Assembly: GCA_003577145.1 (NCBI GenBank)
Contig: QEUP01000022.1
Location: forward strand, 17,363 to 81,362
Length of the DNA stretch: 64,000 bases
Source: Acidobacteriota bacterium
GTDB taxonomy: Bacteria > Actinomycetota > Acidimicrobiia > Acidimicrobiales > Microtrichaceae
Direction: 5' to 3'
The stretch's first letter is position 1, and each line of letters opens with the position of its first letter. The notes below the pieces were generated by a model, which was given only the letters and a program-made list of their open reading frames with translations, ran no database searches and was not told the origin of the DNA. Positions 51,978 through 60,678 of the stretch are shown here, one piece after another. A program made the translations under genes and the position numbers.

Positions 51978-52574
51978 GTGCCAATCGATCGCCGTGACCT
52001 CCGCCGCCGGCTGTTCAGCCTGGCCGCCGTGCAGGGCGGCTACTTCGCGGCTGCCCAGGCCAAGGAGCTCGGCTACTCGTACCAGGCCCAGGCCCACCAC
52101 GTGAACGCCGGCAATTGGCACCGGGTGGACCGCGGGCTGTTCCGTCTGGCGGAGTGGGTGCCGGAGCTCCACGATGACCTCCGCCGGTGGACGCTCTGGT
52201 CGAAGGGCCGAGCCGTCGTCTCCCACGAGACGGCCCTGTCCGTGCACGAGGTCGGTGAGTTCGAGTCGGCCCGGGTTCACCTGACGGTGCCGCCCGGCTT
52301 CACGATGAGCGACGACGCCCTCGTGCTCCACCACGTGGAGCTGCCCGAGATCGACGTGATCGAGATGGCCGGCTTTCGTGTCACGACGGTGGCCCGATCC
52401 CTTGCCGACGTTGCCGCGGCCGGGGCCGATGAGGAGCAGCTCGCCCGGGCGATCGAGCAGGCGACGGGCGCGGGCGTCACGACGCTTCGACAGCTTCGAG
52501 CCCGTGCTGAGGCCGTCGACCCGAGAGGCGCCCTCGCCGTCGAACGAGCGATCAGCGTGCTGGAGTCGCGGTGA
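51978..52574 (+). CDS. abiEi: AbiEi-type antitoxin
   Basis: This 198-residue type IV antitoxin has an N-terminal winged-helix (VQGGYFAAAQAKELGYSYQAQ, WHRVDRGLFRLAEW) for operator binding and a C-terminal AbiEi domain (VSHETALSVHEV, LTVPPGF, VTTVARSLADVAAAG). It counteracts AbiEii and represses the pair. The GTG start has AGGATCACC in front. Its stop overlaps the abiEii start by four bases. Confidence 0.85.
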   Translation: MPIDRRDLRRRLFSLAAVQGGYFAAAQAKELGYSYQAQAHHVNAGNWHRVDRGLFRLAEWVPELHDDLRRWTLWSKGRAVVSHETALSVHEVGEFESARVHLTVPPGFTMSDDALVLHHVELPEIDVIEMAGFRVTTVARSLADVAAAGADEEQLARAIEQATGAGVTTLRQLRARAEAVDPRGALAVERAISVLESR

Positions 52575-53431
52575 CCTACGAGACGCCGGAAGCGCTGCGC
52601 ATGGCGCTCGAACACCGGCTCAACAGCCGAGCCAGCGACACCGGCATCGGCATCGCCCGTTTGCGCCGCCGTGTCATCTTCGAACGGGTGGTCGCGCGTC
52701 TCACCCATGCCGAGCCGGGCAAGTGGGTGCTCAAGGGCGGGATGGCCCTCGAGGTGCGCCTCCAGGACCGGGCCCGCCTGACCAAGGACATCGACCTCGG
52801 GTTGCGGGACGTCGTCGAGGAGCGCATCGAGCTGCAGGAACGCCTGGTCGAAGCGCTGGCTCTCGACCCGTTCAACGATCGCTTCGTCTTGGCTGCAGGA
52901 GCGGTCTCCGAGCTGCAACCCGACGGGGGTGGGCACCTCACCTGGCGGTCGAGTGTCAGCGCCCGCCTTGCGGGTCGCCCGTTCGGCGCCATCCAGCTCG
53001 ACGTGTCACCGAGGGCTCACGAGCTGGAGCGGACTGACACTGTTCCGCTGACCAACTCGCTCGCGTTCGCCGAGATCGAGGTGCCCTCGATCGAGATCAT
53101 CGACGTCAACCGCCACGCGGCCGAGAAGTTCCACGCCATGACGCGCGACTTCGGCGACCGGGAGAACACGCGGGTCCGTGACCTCCTCGACGTCGTGATC
53201 CTGATCGAGCACGAGCTGCTCGATCGAGACGCCCTCTCTGCCGCCATCCGGGATGTGTGGGCCGAGCGCAACGGGTCCCTGCCCCCCTTGGCCTTGCCCG
53301 CACTGCCAGACAGCTGGCCGAGCGCCTACGGGCGACTCGTCGCCGACCACGACCTGACCGCCAAGACCTTCCCCGCCGCTCTCGGCGCCGTCACAGCGTT
53401 GTGGGCAAGCCTGAACATCGAGGAGAGCTGA
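52571..53431 (+). CDS. abiEii: AbiEii nucleotidyltransferase toxin
   Basis: This 286-residue member of the DNA polymerase beta-like nucleotidyltransferase superfamily has KWVLKGGMALEVRL followed by TKDIDLGL (the two-Asp motif) and AAEKFHAMTRD. AbiEii-family toxins transfer nucleotides to tRNA or other targets and give abortive infection. It lies between hsdR and hsdM on the same strand, two bases before the hsdM ATG, so the immune pair is nested inside the restriction operon. Confidence 0.87.
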   Translation: MTYETPEALRMALEHRLNSRASDTGIGIARLRRRVIFERVVARLTHAEPGKWVLKGGMALEVRLQDRARLTKDIDLGLRDVVEERIELQERLVEALALDPFNDRFVLAAGAVSELQPDGGGHLTWRSSVSARLAGRPFGAIQLDVSPRAHELERTDTVPLTNSLAFAEIEVPSIEIIDVNRHAAEKFHAMTRDFGDRENTRVRDLLDVVILIEHELLDRDALSAAIRDVWAERNGSLPPLALPALPDSWPSAYGRLVADHDLTAKTFPAALGAVTALWASLNIEES

Positions 53432-53433
53432 TC

Positions 53434-54909
53434 ATGCCCCGCGCTAAGAAGGCCGCTGCGCCGACATCACCGCAGGCGAAGCTGGCGTCGGTCATCAAGA
53501 CCGCACGCGACGCCATGCGGAAGGACGCCGGACTCAACGGTGACCTCGATCGCATCCCCCAGCTCGCGTGGCTCCTCTTCCTCAAGGCGTTCGACGGCCT
53601 CGAGGAGAACCGGGAGATCACTGATGCCAAGTACCGCCCGGCCATCGAGGCGCCGTACCGATGGCGGGACTGGGCCGCAGACCCGAACGGCGCAACCGGG
53701 GACGCGCTGATCGACTTCGTGAACACGAAGCTGCTGCCGTACCTGCGCGAGCTGACGGGGACGGGGGCGCACGACCCGCGTGACGTACTCGCCGCGGTGT
53801 TCAAGGAGACCAACAACCGGATGCTGTCCGGCTACCTCCTGCGCGACGTCGTCAACAAGGTCAACGAGATCAACTTCGCCTCATCGGACGACATCCACAC
53901 GATGGCGCACCTCTACGAGTCGATGCTCAAGGACATGCGCGACGCCGCCGGCGACTCCGGCGAGTTCTACACACCCCGCCCTGTCATCCGGTTCATGGTG
54001 CAGCAGGTCGCTCCGCAGCTCGGCGACGTCATCCTCGATCCCGCCTGCGGTACCGGCGGGTTCCTCGTCGAGGCTCTCGAGGAGCTCGAACCCACGGTCG
54101 AGACCACGCAGCAGCTCCGGAAGCTCCACGGCAACCTGCGGGGCATCGAGAAGAAGCCGCTGCCCTACCTGCTCGGGATGATGAACCTCGTCCTGCACGG
54201 TGTCGGGCAGCCCAACGTCATCAGGGGCAACGCGCTCAACAAACCGATCACGCAGATCAGCAAGGCCGAGCGGGTCGACGTGGTGCTCACCAACCCGCCA
54301 TTCGGTGGCGAGGAGGAGAAGAGCATCCAGGCCAACTTCCCAGCCGACAAGCAGACGGCCGAGACTGCGTGGCTGTTCCTCCAGCTCGTGATCCGACAAC
54401 TCAAGGACGGCGGCCGGTGCGCCATCGTCGTGCCGAACGGCGTGCTTTACGATGATGGAGTCGGTGCGAGGATCAAGCAGCAGTTGCTGACCGAGTGTGA
54501 CCTGCACACGATTGTGCGTATCGGACCGGGCGCGTTCGCGCCTTACACGCCGATCCCTACGAACCTGCTCTTCTTCCGGAAGTCCGGTCGAACGAAGGAG
54601 GTGTGGTTTTTCGACCTTCCTGCACCTGAGGGCCACAAGGGATACACGAAGACTCGTCCGCTGCGCTACGAGGAGTTCGCCGAGTGCAAGGCCTGGTGGG
54701 AAGAGCGTGAGGAGTCAGAACGGGCATGGCGAGTCTCTATCGATGAGATTGAGTCGAGCAACTACAACCTCGACCGGAAGAATCCACACCGACCTGAGGC
54801 TCAGCGCCACCGAGCGCCGCTAGAGCTAGTGGAGGAGCTGCTCGACGCGGAAGCGCAGGTTCTCCTCGCGTTGGAGTCGATTCGTAACGGGCTGGGAAGC
54901 GCTCAATGA
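53434..54909 (+). CDS. hsdM: Type I restriction enzyme M subunit
   Basis: HsdM (491 residues) is an N6-adenine methyltransferase. The N-terminal helical domain (IPQLAWLLFLKAFDGLEE) precedes the catalytic domain with SGEFYTPRPVIRFMV, motif I LDPACGTGGFLVEAL and motif IV TNPPFGG. The ATG at 53434 directly follows abiEii with GGAGAGC before it; a longer frame over abiEii is not coding. It ends with an overlap with hsdS. Confidence 0.96.
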   Translation: MPRAKKAAAPTSPQAKLASVIKTARDAMRKDAGLNGDLDRIPQLAWLLFLKAFDGLEENREITDAKYRPAIEAPYRWRDWAADPNGATGDALIDFVNTKLLPYLRELTGTGAHDPRDVLAAVFKETNNRMLSGYLLRDVVNKVNEINFASSDDIHTMAHLYESMLKDMRDAAGDSGEFYTPRPVIRFMVQQVAPQLGDVILDPACGTGGFLVEALEELEPTVETTQQLRKLHGNLRGIEKKPLPYLLGMMNLVLHGVGQPNVIRGNALNKPITQISKAERVDVVLTNPPFGGEEEKSIQANFPADKQTAETAWLFLQLVIRQLKDGGRCAIVVPNGVLYDDGVGARIKQQLLTECDLHTIVRIGPGAFAPYTPIPTNLLFFRKSGRTKEVWFFDLPAPEGHKGYTKTRPLRYEEFAECKAWWEEREESERAWRVSIDEIESSNYNLDRKNPHRPEAQRHRAPLELVEELLDAEAQVLLALESIRNGLGSAQ

Positions 54910-56078
54910 GTTCCTACCCCCTTGTTCGGCTTGGCGAAGTGCTCGTTTCCGCTCGCGACGAGGTGATCGTTGAGCCGACGACGACCTACCAGACGGCAGG
55001 TGTCTTCAGCTTTGGTCGTGGTCTCTTCGCCCGCGAGCCTCTGATCGGGGCAGACACCAGCTACGGGAAGCTCTATCGAATCAAGTCCGAGCAACTCACC
55101 TTTGGCCGGCTCAACGCTTGGGAGGGAGGCATCGCCGTTGTTTCGAAGGAGTTTGACGGCATGTTCGTGTCGCAGGAGTTTCCAGTTCTCGACGTTGACG
55201 ACTCGCGCCTTGATCCGGCTTTCCTTTCCTACCTCTGCCGATGGTCGGGGTTCTGGGACCTTCTGATGGAGCGGTCGCGGGGTCTCGGAGCGCGGACCGG
55301 CGCGCGACGCCTGCGAGTCCATCAAGAGCGCCTTCTTCAGGTGGAGGTTCCGATTCCCGATCTCGATGAACAGCGCCGCGTGATCTCCCGGCTCGACTCC
55401 CTCTCGGCGATGGCGGAGCGGGTCGGCTCAAGGCTCTCGGGCAGCGGATTGAGCGACCTGGTCGCGTCTCTGCCCGACTTCGTCGATGAGGTGATCGAGG
55501 CTTGTTCACCTCGTCGGGTACCACTTCGGGAAGTAGCGGACCTGATCTCGGACGTGGTCCATCCGGGTGATGATCCCCGGCCAGCAGATCGGTTCGTTGG
55601 CCTTCAGCACGTGGAGAGCCACACTGGCTTGGGCCTCGGGCATGAGGAACTCGGTCCAATGAAGGGGCGAAAGTTCAGGTTCGCACCCGGCGACGTGATC
55701 TATGGATACCTTCGCCCTTACCTAAACAAGGTTTGGGTCGCCGACTGTCACGGGCTGTGTTCGGTGGATCAATACGTCCTCCGACCTCGGAGAGACATGC
55801 TGCCGACGATGCTCGCGTATGCGCTTCGTGGGCGCACCGTTCTGGACCTCGCGAATGAGAGGACGCACAGCCTGCAGTTGCCGCGTCTCCGATCTGGGCT
55901 GCTGTTGGAGGTGCCGGTGCCCGTGATGGACTCGCGCCAAGCTGAGGACACAGTCGCCCGGCTCGACCGCGTGAGGCAACTGACTGTGGAAGCTGTTGCA
56001 CTGCGCGGGCATCAGGACATGCTTCAGTCCGCCATTCTTCCGAGTGCACTGAGCGAGGTGTTCGGCGGAGTCAGCTGA
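54906..56078 (+). CDS. hsdS: Type I restriction enzyme S subunit
   Basis: HsdS (390 residues) sets the bipartite DNA target. Two target-recognition domains (about 5-155 and 205-350), each followed by a helical spacer (DEQRRVISRLDSLSAMAERV near 155-175 and QAEDTVARLDRVRQLTVEAV near 350-370), give the usual twofold layout. Its base composition is less GC-rich than hsdM, as is common for swapped S genes. Its 3' end overlaps the convergent radC by 8 bp. Confidence 0.93.
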   Translation: MSSYPLVRLGEVLVSARDEVIVEPTTTYQTAGVFSFGRGLFAREPLIGADTSYGKLYRIKSEQLTFGRLNAWEGGIAVVSKEFDGMFVSQEFPVLDVDDSRLDPAFLSYLCRWSGFWDLLMERSRGLGARTGARRLRVHQERLLQVEVPIPDLDEQRRVISRLDSLSAMAERVGSRLSGSGLSDLVASLPDFVDEVIEACSPRRVPLREVADLISDVVHPGDDPRPADRFVGLQHVESHTGLGLGHEELGPMKGRKFRFAPGDVIYGYLRPYLNKVWVADCHGLCSVDQYVLRPRRDMLPTMLAYALRGRTVLDLANERTHSLQLPRLRSGLLLEVPVPVMDSRQAEDTVARLDRVRQLTVEAVALRGHQDMLQSAILPSALSEVFGGVS

Positions 56079-56727
56079 GCCGCCAATCGCTGCCACCCAG
56101 GACGACGTGAACGAGAAATCGCAGTCCGGTAACCGATGCGGCTTGACGAAGGCTCTCAGTCGCGAGCAAGTCCGCTCTGCTCGGCGTCGGATCGCCACCG
56201 GGGTGGTTGTGGGCGATCGCGAACGATCGGCCGTCGTGGCGCAGGACTGCATTGAGGACCTCGCGGACGGGAACGGACGATCGATCGACTGAACCCTCGG
56301 ACACGATCACTGAGCGGCGAAGCCGATTCCCGGAGTCGCAAACGAGAACGAGGACTCTTTCGCGCCGCTGGTCGTCGAGCTCGCGCCGGGCGACAGTCAC
56401 GACATCGTCCGCAGAGCGGATCACGATCCCCTCATCGGGTTGATCAGCCCGGCGGCCGAGCTCGAACGCAGCAACGAGCGCCGTAGCCTTCGCCAGTCCG
56501 ACACCCGCCTTGGCTGCGAGCTCCTCGGGCCTCGCTGTGGCGAGTCCTCGCAGCCCACCGTGGTCGCGCAGGAGCGAGGCCGCCATGTCGGTTGCACTCG
56601 CACCGCGGGTTCCGCTGCGCAGAACGATGGCGAGCAGCTCCTGGTCGCTGAGGGCGCCGGCGCCACGCGCAAGCAGGCGCTCCCGCGGTCGATCATGTTC
56701 GGGCAGCGCAGTGATTGGGACGGCCAT
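56071..56727 (-). CDS. radC: RadC-family JAB-domain protein
   Basis: RadC (218 residues) has an N-terminal HhH region (RPRERLLARGAGALSDQELL, GVGLAKATALVAAFELGRR) and a C-terminal MPN/JAB domain with FAIAHNHPGGDPTPSRAD. Chromosomal RadC has no proven repair role; copies on plasmids and islands are common and may help DNA establishment. The ATG at 56727 has GGAGG five bases upstream; a longer frame runs over the oriT-like repeats and is not used. Confidence 0.88.
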   Translation of the reverse strand: MAVPITALPEHDRPRERLLARGAGALSDQELLAIVLRSGTRGASATDMAASLLRDHGGLRGLATARPEELAAKAGVGLAKATALVAAFELGRRADQPDEGIVIRSADDVVTVARRELDDQRRERVLVLVCDSGNRLRRSVIVSEGSVDRSSVPVREVLNAVLRHDGRSFAIAHNHPGGDPTPSRADLLATESLRQAASVTGLRFLVHVVLGGSDWRLS

Positions 56728-56913
56728 CGGAACCTCCGGTTCCGAGCCTACGACCACCCAGTGACAGGAATGCCGACCCGACTTCTGACCAGCACCCGTC
56801 ATCCGCCGACGCAGCGAACCTCCATCACTTCGACAGCCCTTGACCCGAGGAAGCAGCTCTCGAAGGGTCGAATGAGTCCGCCACACAGGTGCACCGGACG
56901 GTGCCGGTGCCGT

Positions 56914-56995
56914 GTCCCGGTCGGCGGTGACCTCGACCGGCACACTAATCCCGGTCCGGGACGGCTGTCCCGGTCGTGTCCCGGGACGATCCCGG
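56914..56995. other. Candidate origin of transfer upstream of the intact relaxase
   Basis: The gap between radC and the relaxase holds five direct copies of (G/A)TCCCGG (56914, 56948, 56967, 56978 and 56989) and two inverted CCGGGAC copies (56956 and 56981). These form CCGGGAC-GGCT-GTCCCGG and the palindrome GTCCCGGGAC. Repeats beside a MobF relaxase gene are the usual oriT layout. The nick site is not identifiable from sequence alone. Confidence 0.45.
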
Positions 56996-57040
56996 TGACG
57001 AATCACGCGAGATCCGGCCTGTTGATCGGCCTAGTGGGTT

Positions 57041-59401
57041 GTGATCAGCATTGCGAGGCTCGCTGCCAACGCCGACACGGCCATCTACTACCTCGAGGCC
57101 ATCGCCAACGACCGGGACGACTACTACGTCGCCTCCGGCGAGGTGCCCGGCCGGTGGATCGGATCGGGGAGCGCGCTCCTCGGCCTGGACGGCGAGGTGG
57201 TCCCAGAAGACCTCCGGGCGATCCTCGACGGGCTCGACCCGCACACTGGCGAGGCACTCGTCGGCTACCGGAAGAACTCGGGGTTCGACCTCACGCTCTC
57301 CGCTCCGAAATCCGTGTCGCTGTTGTGGGGACTCGGTGACCGCGCGACGGCCGAGCAGGTCGTCGCCGCGCACGACGAAGCTGCGCTCGCCGCCCTCGCC
57401 TACCTCGAGGGCGCCGCGTGTACGGTCCGGCGAGGCAAGGGCGGAAGCGTCCACCATCGTGCGGGCGGTCTCGTGGTCGCGGCCTTCCGGCACCGCACGA
57501 GCCGGGAGGCGGACCCGCAGCTCCACACCCACCTCGTCACCGCCAACATGGCGCTCGGTCCCGACGGGCGCTGGACCGCTCTGCACTCGGCGGACATCTG
57601 GCATCACTCCCGCACCGCTGGGTTCATCTACCAGTCCGTCCTCCGCCATGAGGTCGCCCAGCGGCTGAACGTCGCCTTCGAGCCCGAGAAGCCGGGCATC
57701 GGTGAAGTCGTCGGCATCCCGAAGCCGGTGCGCAGGAAATTCAGCCGGCGTCGCGTCCAGATCGAGGCAGCGATGGCCGAGCACGGCGTACGCACCTCCC
57801 ACGGCGCACAGATCGCGACCCTCGACACTCGCCCAGCGAAGCCAACGCCGGTCTCCGAGGACGAGCTCCGGGCAGCGTGGCGAGATCACGCCGACTCGAT
57901 CGGCTTCGACCTCAGGCAGGTCCCGAGGCAGCGTCGGCACCCGCTCCCGCCCGACGACCAGGCGATCGGCCGCCACCTGACGACGCGGGACGCCACCTTC
58001 GACCGGCTGCGAGTGATCCAGGCGGTAGCCGAGACCGCCACCCAGGGACTCCCGTACGCGCACATCATCGCGAGGGCCGACGCCTTCCTCGTCGGACCCG
58101 AGGCCGTCGAGGTCACGGCGACCCGATGGACGACACCCGAGATGCTCGCGATCGAGGCCGATGCGATCGAACGGGCCGTAGCCGGTCCGCCGACGGCCGC
58201 GGTGAATCGGGAGCTCGTCGACGCCGCCATCGCAGCTCGCCCGTCGATCAGCCGAGAGCAGGCCGACGCCGTCCGATCCATCACGACGACGAGCGACTCC
58301 GTCTCGGTGGTCGTTGGTCATGCCGGTGCGGGCAAGACCTTCTCGCTGAACGCCGGCGCCGAGGCCTGGCGAAACGCCGGCCTCCGGCCGACCGGAATCG
58401 CGCTCGCCGGGCGAGCCGCGGCCGAGCTGCAGGCTGGCTCGGGTATCCCGTCGCAGACCATCGCCTCGTTCTTCAAGGACCTGAGCGAGGGACGTGCGCT
58501 CACGGACGGGGACGTGCTTGTCGTCGACGAAGCGGGAATGGTGGGGACACGCGACCTCCACCGACTCATCACGGCGACGACGGAGGCGGGCGCCAAGCTC
58601 GTTCTCCTCGGCGACCACAAGCAGCTCGCCGAGATCGAAGCGGGCGGACTCTTCGCTGCCCTCGCCCGTCATCTCGGAGCGGCAGAGCTCACGGAGAACC
58701 GACGCCTCCAGGTGCCTGCTCAAGCTGCGACGGCACGGGCCCTGCGCGACGGCAAGGTGGACCGGGCGCTCCTGCGGCTGCGACGCACGGGCTCGCTGAC
58801 CATCGAGGACAACGCCGATCTCCTCCGGGCGAAGTTGGCCGAGGACTGGTTCCTCGAGCACGGCGACGGCAAGCACGCCGTCATGCTCGCCCTCCGACGC
58901 GACGACGTTGCCGAGCTGAACTACCGAGCCCGTCGCCTGCTCCATCGCGACGGCCAGCTCGGCGATCGGGTCCTCGCCACCGCTGACGCCGACTTCTGCG
59001 TCGGCGACCGCGTGTTGGCGCTCCGAAACGATCGCCGCATCGGCGTCACGAACGGGACGCAAGGCACGATCGCCGGGGTCGAGGGCGGCAGCCTCCTCGT
59101 CGACACTCACGACGGACAGCAGCTGAGGGTCCCCGTCCGGTACGCCTGGGAGCACCTCACTCACGGGTACGCGATGACCATGCACAAAGCCCAGGGCATG
59201 ACGTGCGACGTATCCCTGGTGCTCGGCGACGACACGCTCTACGTCGAAGCCGGCTACACGTCGATCACCCGTGGCCGACTCCGGAACCATGTCTACGCCG
59301 TCGCCTCCCAGGAGCCGGACGAGGTGGCAGGCATCCGCAGAGCCCTCGACCGCAGCGCCGCCAAGCAGACGGCGATCGAGCAGATGGGCTTGGGCCTGTG
59401 A
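57041..59401 (+). CDS. MobF (TrwC/TraI-like) relaxase-helicase, intact
   Basis: This 786-residue protein has a TrwC-type relaxase domain (about 1-300; AIYYLEAIA and DDYYVASGE tyrosines, histidine triad ADPQLHTHLVTANM) and a RecD-like helicase domain (VVGHAGAGKTFS, VLVVDEAGMVG, LLGDHKQLAEIEAGG, HGYAMTMHKAQGMTCD, GYTSITRGRLRNHVY). It would nick oriT and carry the strand to a recipient. No coupling protein or type IV secretion genes are in the window, so the element is mobilizable rather than self-transmissible as seen. About 60% identical by eye to the broken copy at 38585-40929. Confidence 0.93.
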   Translation: MISIARLAANADTAIYYLEAIANDRDDYYVASGEVPGRWIGSGSALLGLDGEVVPEDLRAILDGLDPHTGEALVGYRKNSGFDLTLSAPKSVSLLWGLGDRATAEQVVAAHDEAALAALAYLEGAACTVRRGKGGSVHHRAGGLVVAAFRHRTSREADPQLHTHLVTANMALGPDGRWTALHSADIWHHSRTAGFIYQSVLRHEVAQRLNVAFEPEKPGIGEVVGIPKPVRRKFSRRRVQIEAAMAEHGVRTSHGAQIATLDTRPAKPTPVSEDELRAAWRDHADSIGFDLRQVPRQRRHPLPPDDQAIGRHLTTRDATFDRLRVIQAVAETATQGLPYAHIIARADAFLVGPEAVEVTATRWTTPEMLAIEADAIERAVAGPPTAAVNRELVDAAIAARPSISREQADAVRSITTTSDSVSVVVGHAGAGKTFSLNAGAEAWRNAGLRPTGIALAGRAAAELQAGSGIPSQTIASFFKDLSEGRALTDGDVLVVDEAGMVGTRDLHRLITATTEAGAKLVLLGDHKQLAEIEAGGLFAALARHLGAAELTENRRLQVPAQAATARALRDGKVDRALLRLRRTGSLTIEDNADLLRAKLAEDWFLEHGDGKHAVMLALRRDDVAELNYRARRLLHRDGQLGDRVLATADADFCVGDRVLALRNDRRIGVTNGTQGTIAGVEGGSLLVDTHDGQQLRVPVRYAWEHLTHGYAMTMHKAQGMTCDVSLVLGDDTLYVEAGYTSITRGRLRNHVYAVASQEPDEVAGIRRALDRSAAKQTAIEQMGLGL

Positions 59402-59568
59402 TCTCGGGTGTAGTGGAGGCGGCGCTTGTGGACGCGGTGTGTGAGGCGCGCGAAGTACGGGTGAGCAACGGGCTTCCGGCCTCGCTCACATCAAGCGGTG
59501 TTCTCGACAGAGTGCAGCGAGTTCTGGAGTCGCTCGGACGTGCAGCCGCAATGCGGAGCGCTGCCTGA
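59398..59568 (+). CDS. Small gene coupled to the relaxase (56 aa)
   Basis: The GTG overlaps the relaxase stop (GTGA) exactly as at 40926. The product is a short helical protein (VVEAALVDAVCEAREVRVSN, LPASLTSSGVLDRVQRVLES) sharing the GLPxSL pattern and the following helix with the first element's small protein. Conserved linkage with the relaxase argues for a role in mobilization. Confidence 0.55.
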   Translation: MISGVVEAALVDAVCEAREVRVSNGLPASLTSSGVLDRVQRVLESLGRAAAMRSAA

Positions 59569-59586
59569 CAAGACCACTCGAGCGGG

Positions 59587-60570
59587 CTACCCCGCCCGCC
59601 TCTCAATCTCGAGCCGCACTTCTTCGATCCGGTACTGCCGGCTCGCGGTCTCGTCGTGCCCCGTGGGGTTGTAGACCATCTGAACGAAGCGCTCACGAAC
59701 CGCCCGCGCGTAGGGGTCGCCAGACGGCGGCAACTCGTCGTCAATTGCGGCGATCAGGTCACGAACCTGACGACCCTTCGCGGTCAGCGGTGCAATGAAC
59801 TTGCCGACCATCTGGCGCTCGACCAGCGCCTGTTTCCAAGATCCGAAGTCCACACGCGCGAGATCATTCGCCACCAGGAATTCGACGTATTCGTCGATGA
59901 ATTTGTACTCAGCAGGGCCGACACCCCATATCGGTGGGGTCCAAGTGGCGGACACTACGTCAAGGATCTCGTCGACGACATCCATCGAGAAGTAGATGGC
60001 ATTGGCAATGTCGGTCATGCCTTGCGCGAAGAGGTACAAGAAGCACAACCCTTGGGCCGCCTCATGCTTCTGGGCCATGGAGTGCAGAACGGTGGTTGGG
60101 TCGAAGGCGCCAGAGGGAAGCGGCCCATCGCTGGTCAGACAGGTCAGCACTCCTGCCTCATCGAGCACATTCGCTATGGGCGCCCTGATGGTCGCATCCA
60201 GCCCGTGAACTCGTAGGTGGTGTCGGGCATCCACCCAGATTGTTTCCTTCGTCTCCGGGCGGTGGAGGACCAGGATGACCGGCAGGGGGTATTCGGCCCA
60301 ATATCGGCGATGCTTCTCCTCCGGCGAGAACGGGACGTCGACCTCGGTCGCTGATGAGAACCTGGACTCGCCGCTCTTCACCTGAGCACCAACGATGCGG
60401 CCCGGGGCGAAGCCCTCGGGCGTCACGTACTCGATGTGGCCGTCGATGCCGATGTCGCGTTCCAGTGTCTCCCGCCAGATGCAGCGCGCCGAGTTGACGG
60501 TGCTCGCTACGAAGTTGATACCGGTGCGCTCGGTGAAATCAGTCTCCGTCACGCGCGGAAGTTCGGCCAT
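59587..60570 (-). CDS. DUF4365 domain protein
   Basis: The N-terminal 140 residues of this 327-residue protein match the DUF4365 pattern: ETDFTERTGINFVAS, WRETLERDIGIDGHIEYV, GRIVGAQVKSGESRF, YPLPVILVLHRPE. That is a PD-(D/E)xK-like nuclease fold with Asp/Glu in DIGIDGH and Lys in QVKSG. The C-terminal half is helical and unknown. Such genes are frequent in defence islands; a nucleic-acid-cutting role is inferred. The ATG at 60570 starts at the conserved MAELPRVTETDF; a GTG at 60588 is possible. Confidence 0.75.
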   Translation of the reverse strand: MAELPRVTETDFTERTGINFVASTVNSARCIWRETLERDIGIDGHIEYVTPEGFAPGRIVGAQVKSGESRFSSATEVDVPFSPEEKHRRYWAEYPLPVILVLHRPETKETIWVDARHHLRVHGLDATIRAPIANVLDEAGVLTCLTSDGPLPSGAFDPTTVLHSMAQKHEAAQGLCFLYLFAQGMTDIANAIYFSMDVVDEILDVVSATWTPPIWGVGPAEYKFIDEYVEFLVANDLARVDFGSWKQALVERQMVGKFIAPLTAKGRQVRDLIAAIDDELPPSGDPYARAVRERFVQMVYNPTGHDETASRQYRIEEVRLEIERRAG

Positions 60571-60678
60571 CGGGTCATTCTGGTGCACTGACCGTCACCG
60601 CGCGCCCGAGGGTGGGGCGAGTGCCGACGACCTGGCGGCGTCGCTGAACGCTCCCCAGTGGGATGGGAGGATCCCCTC

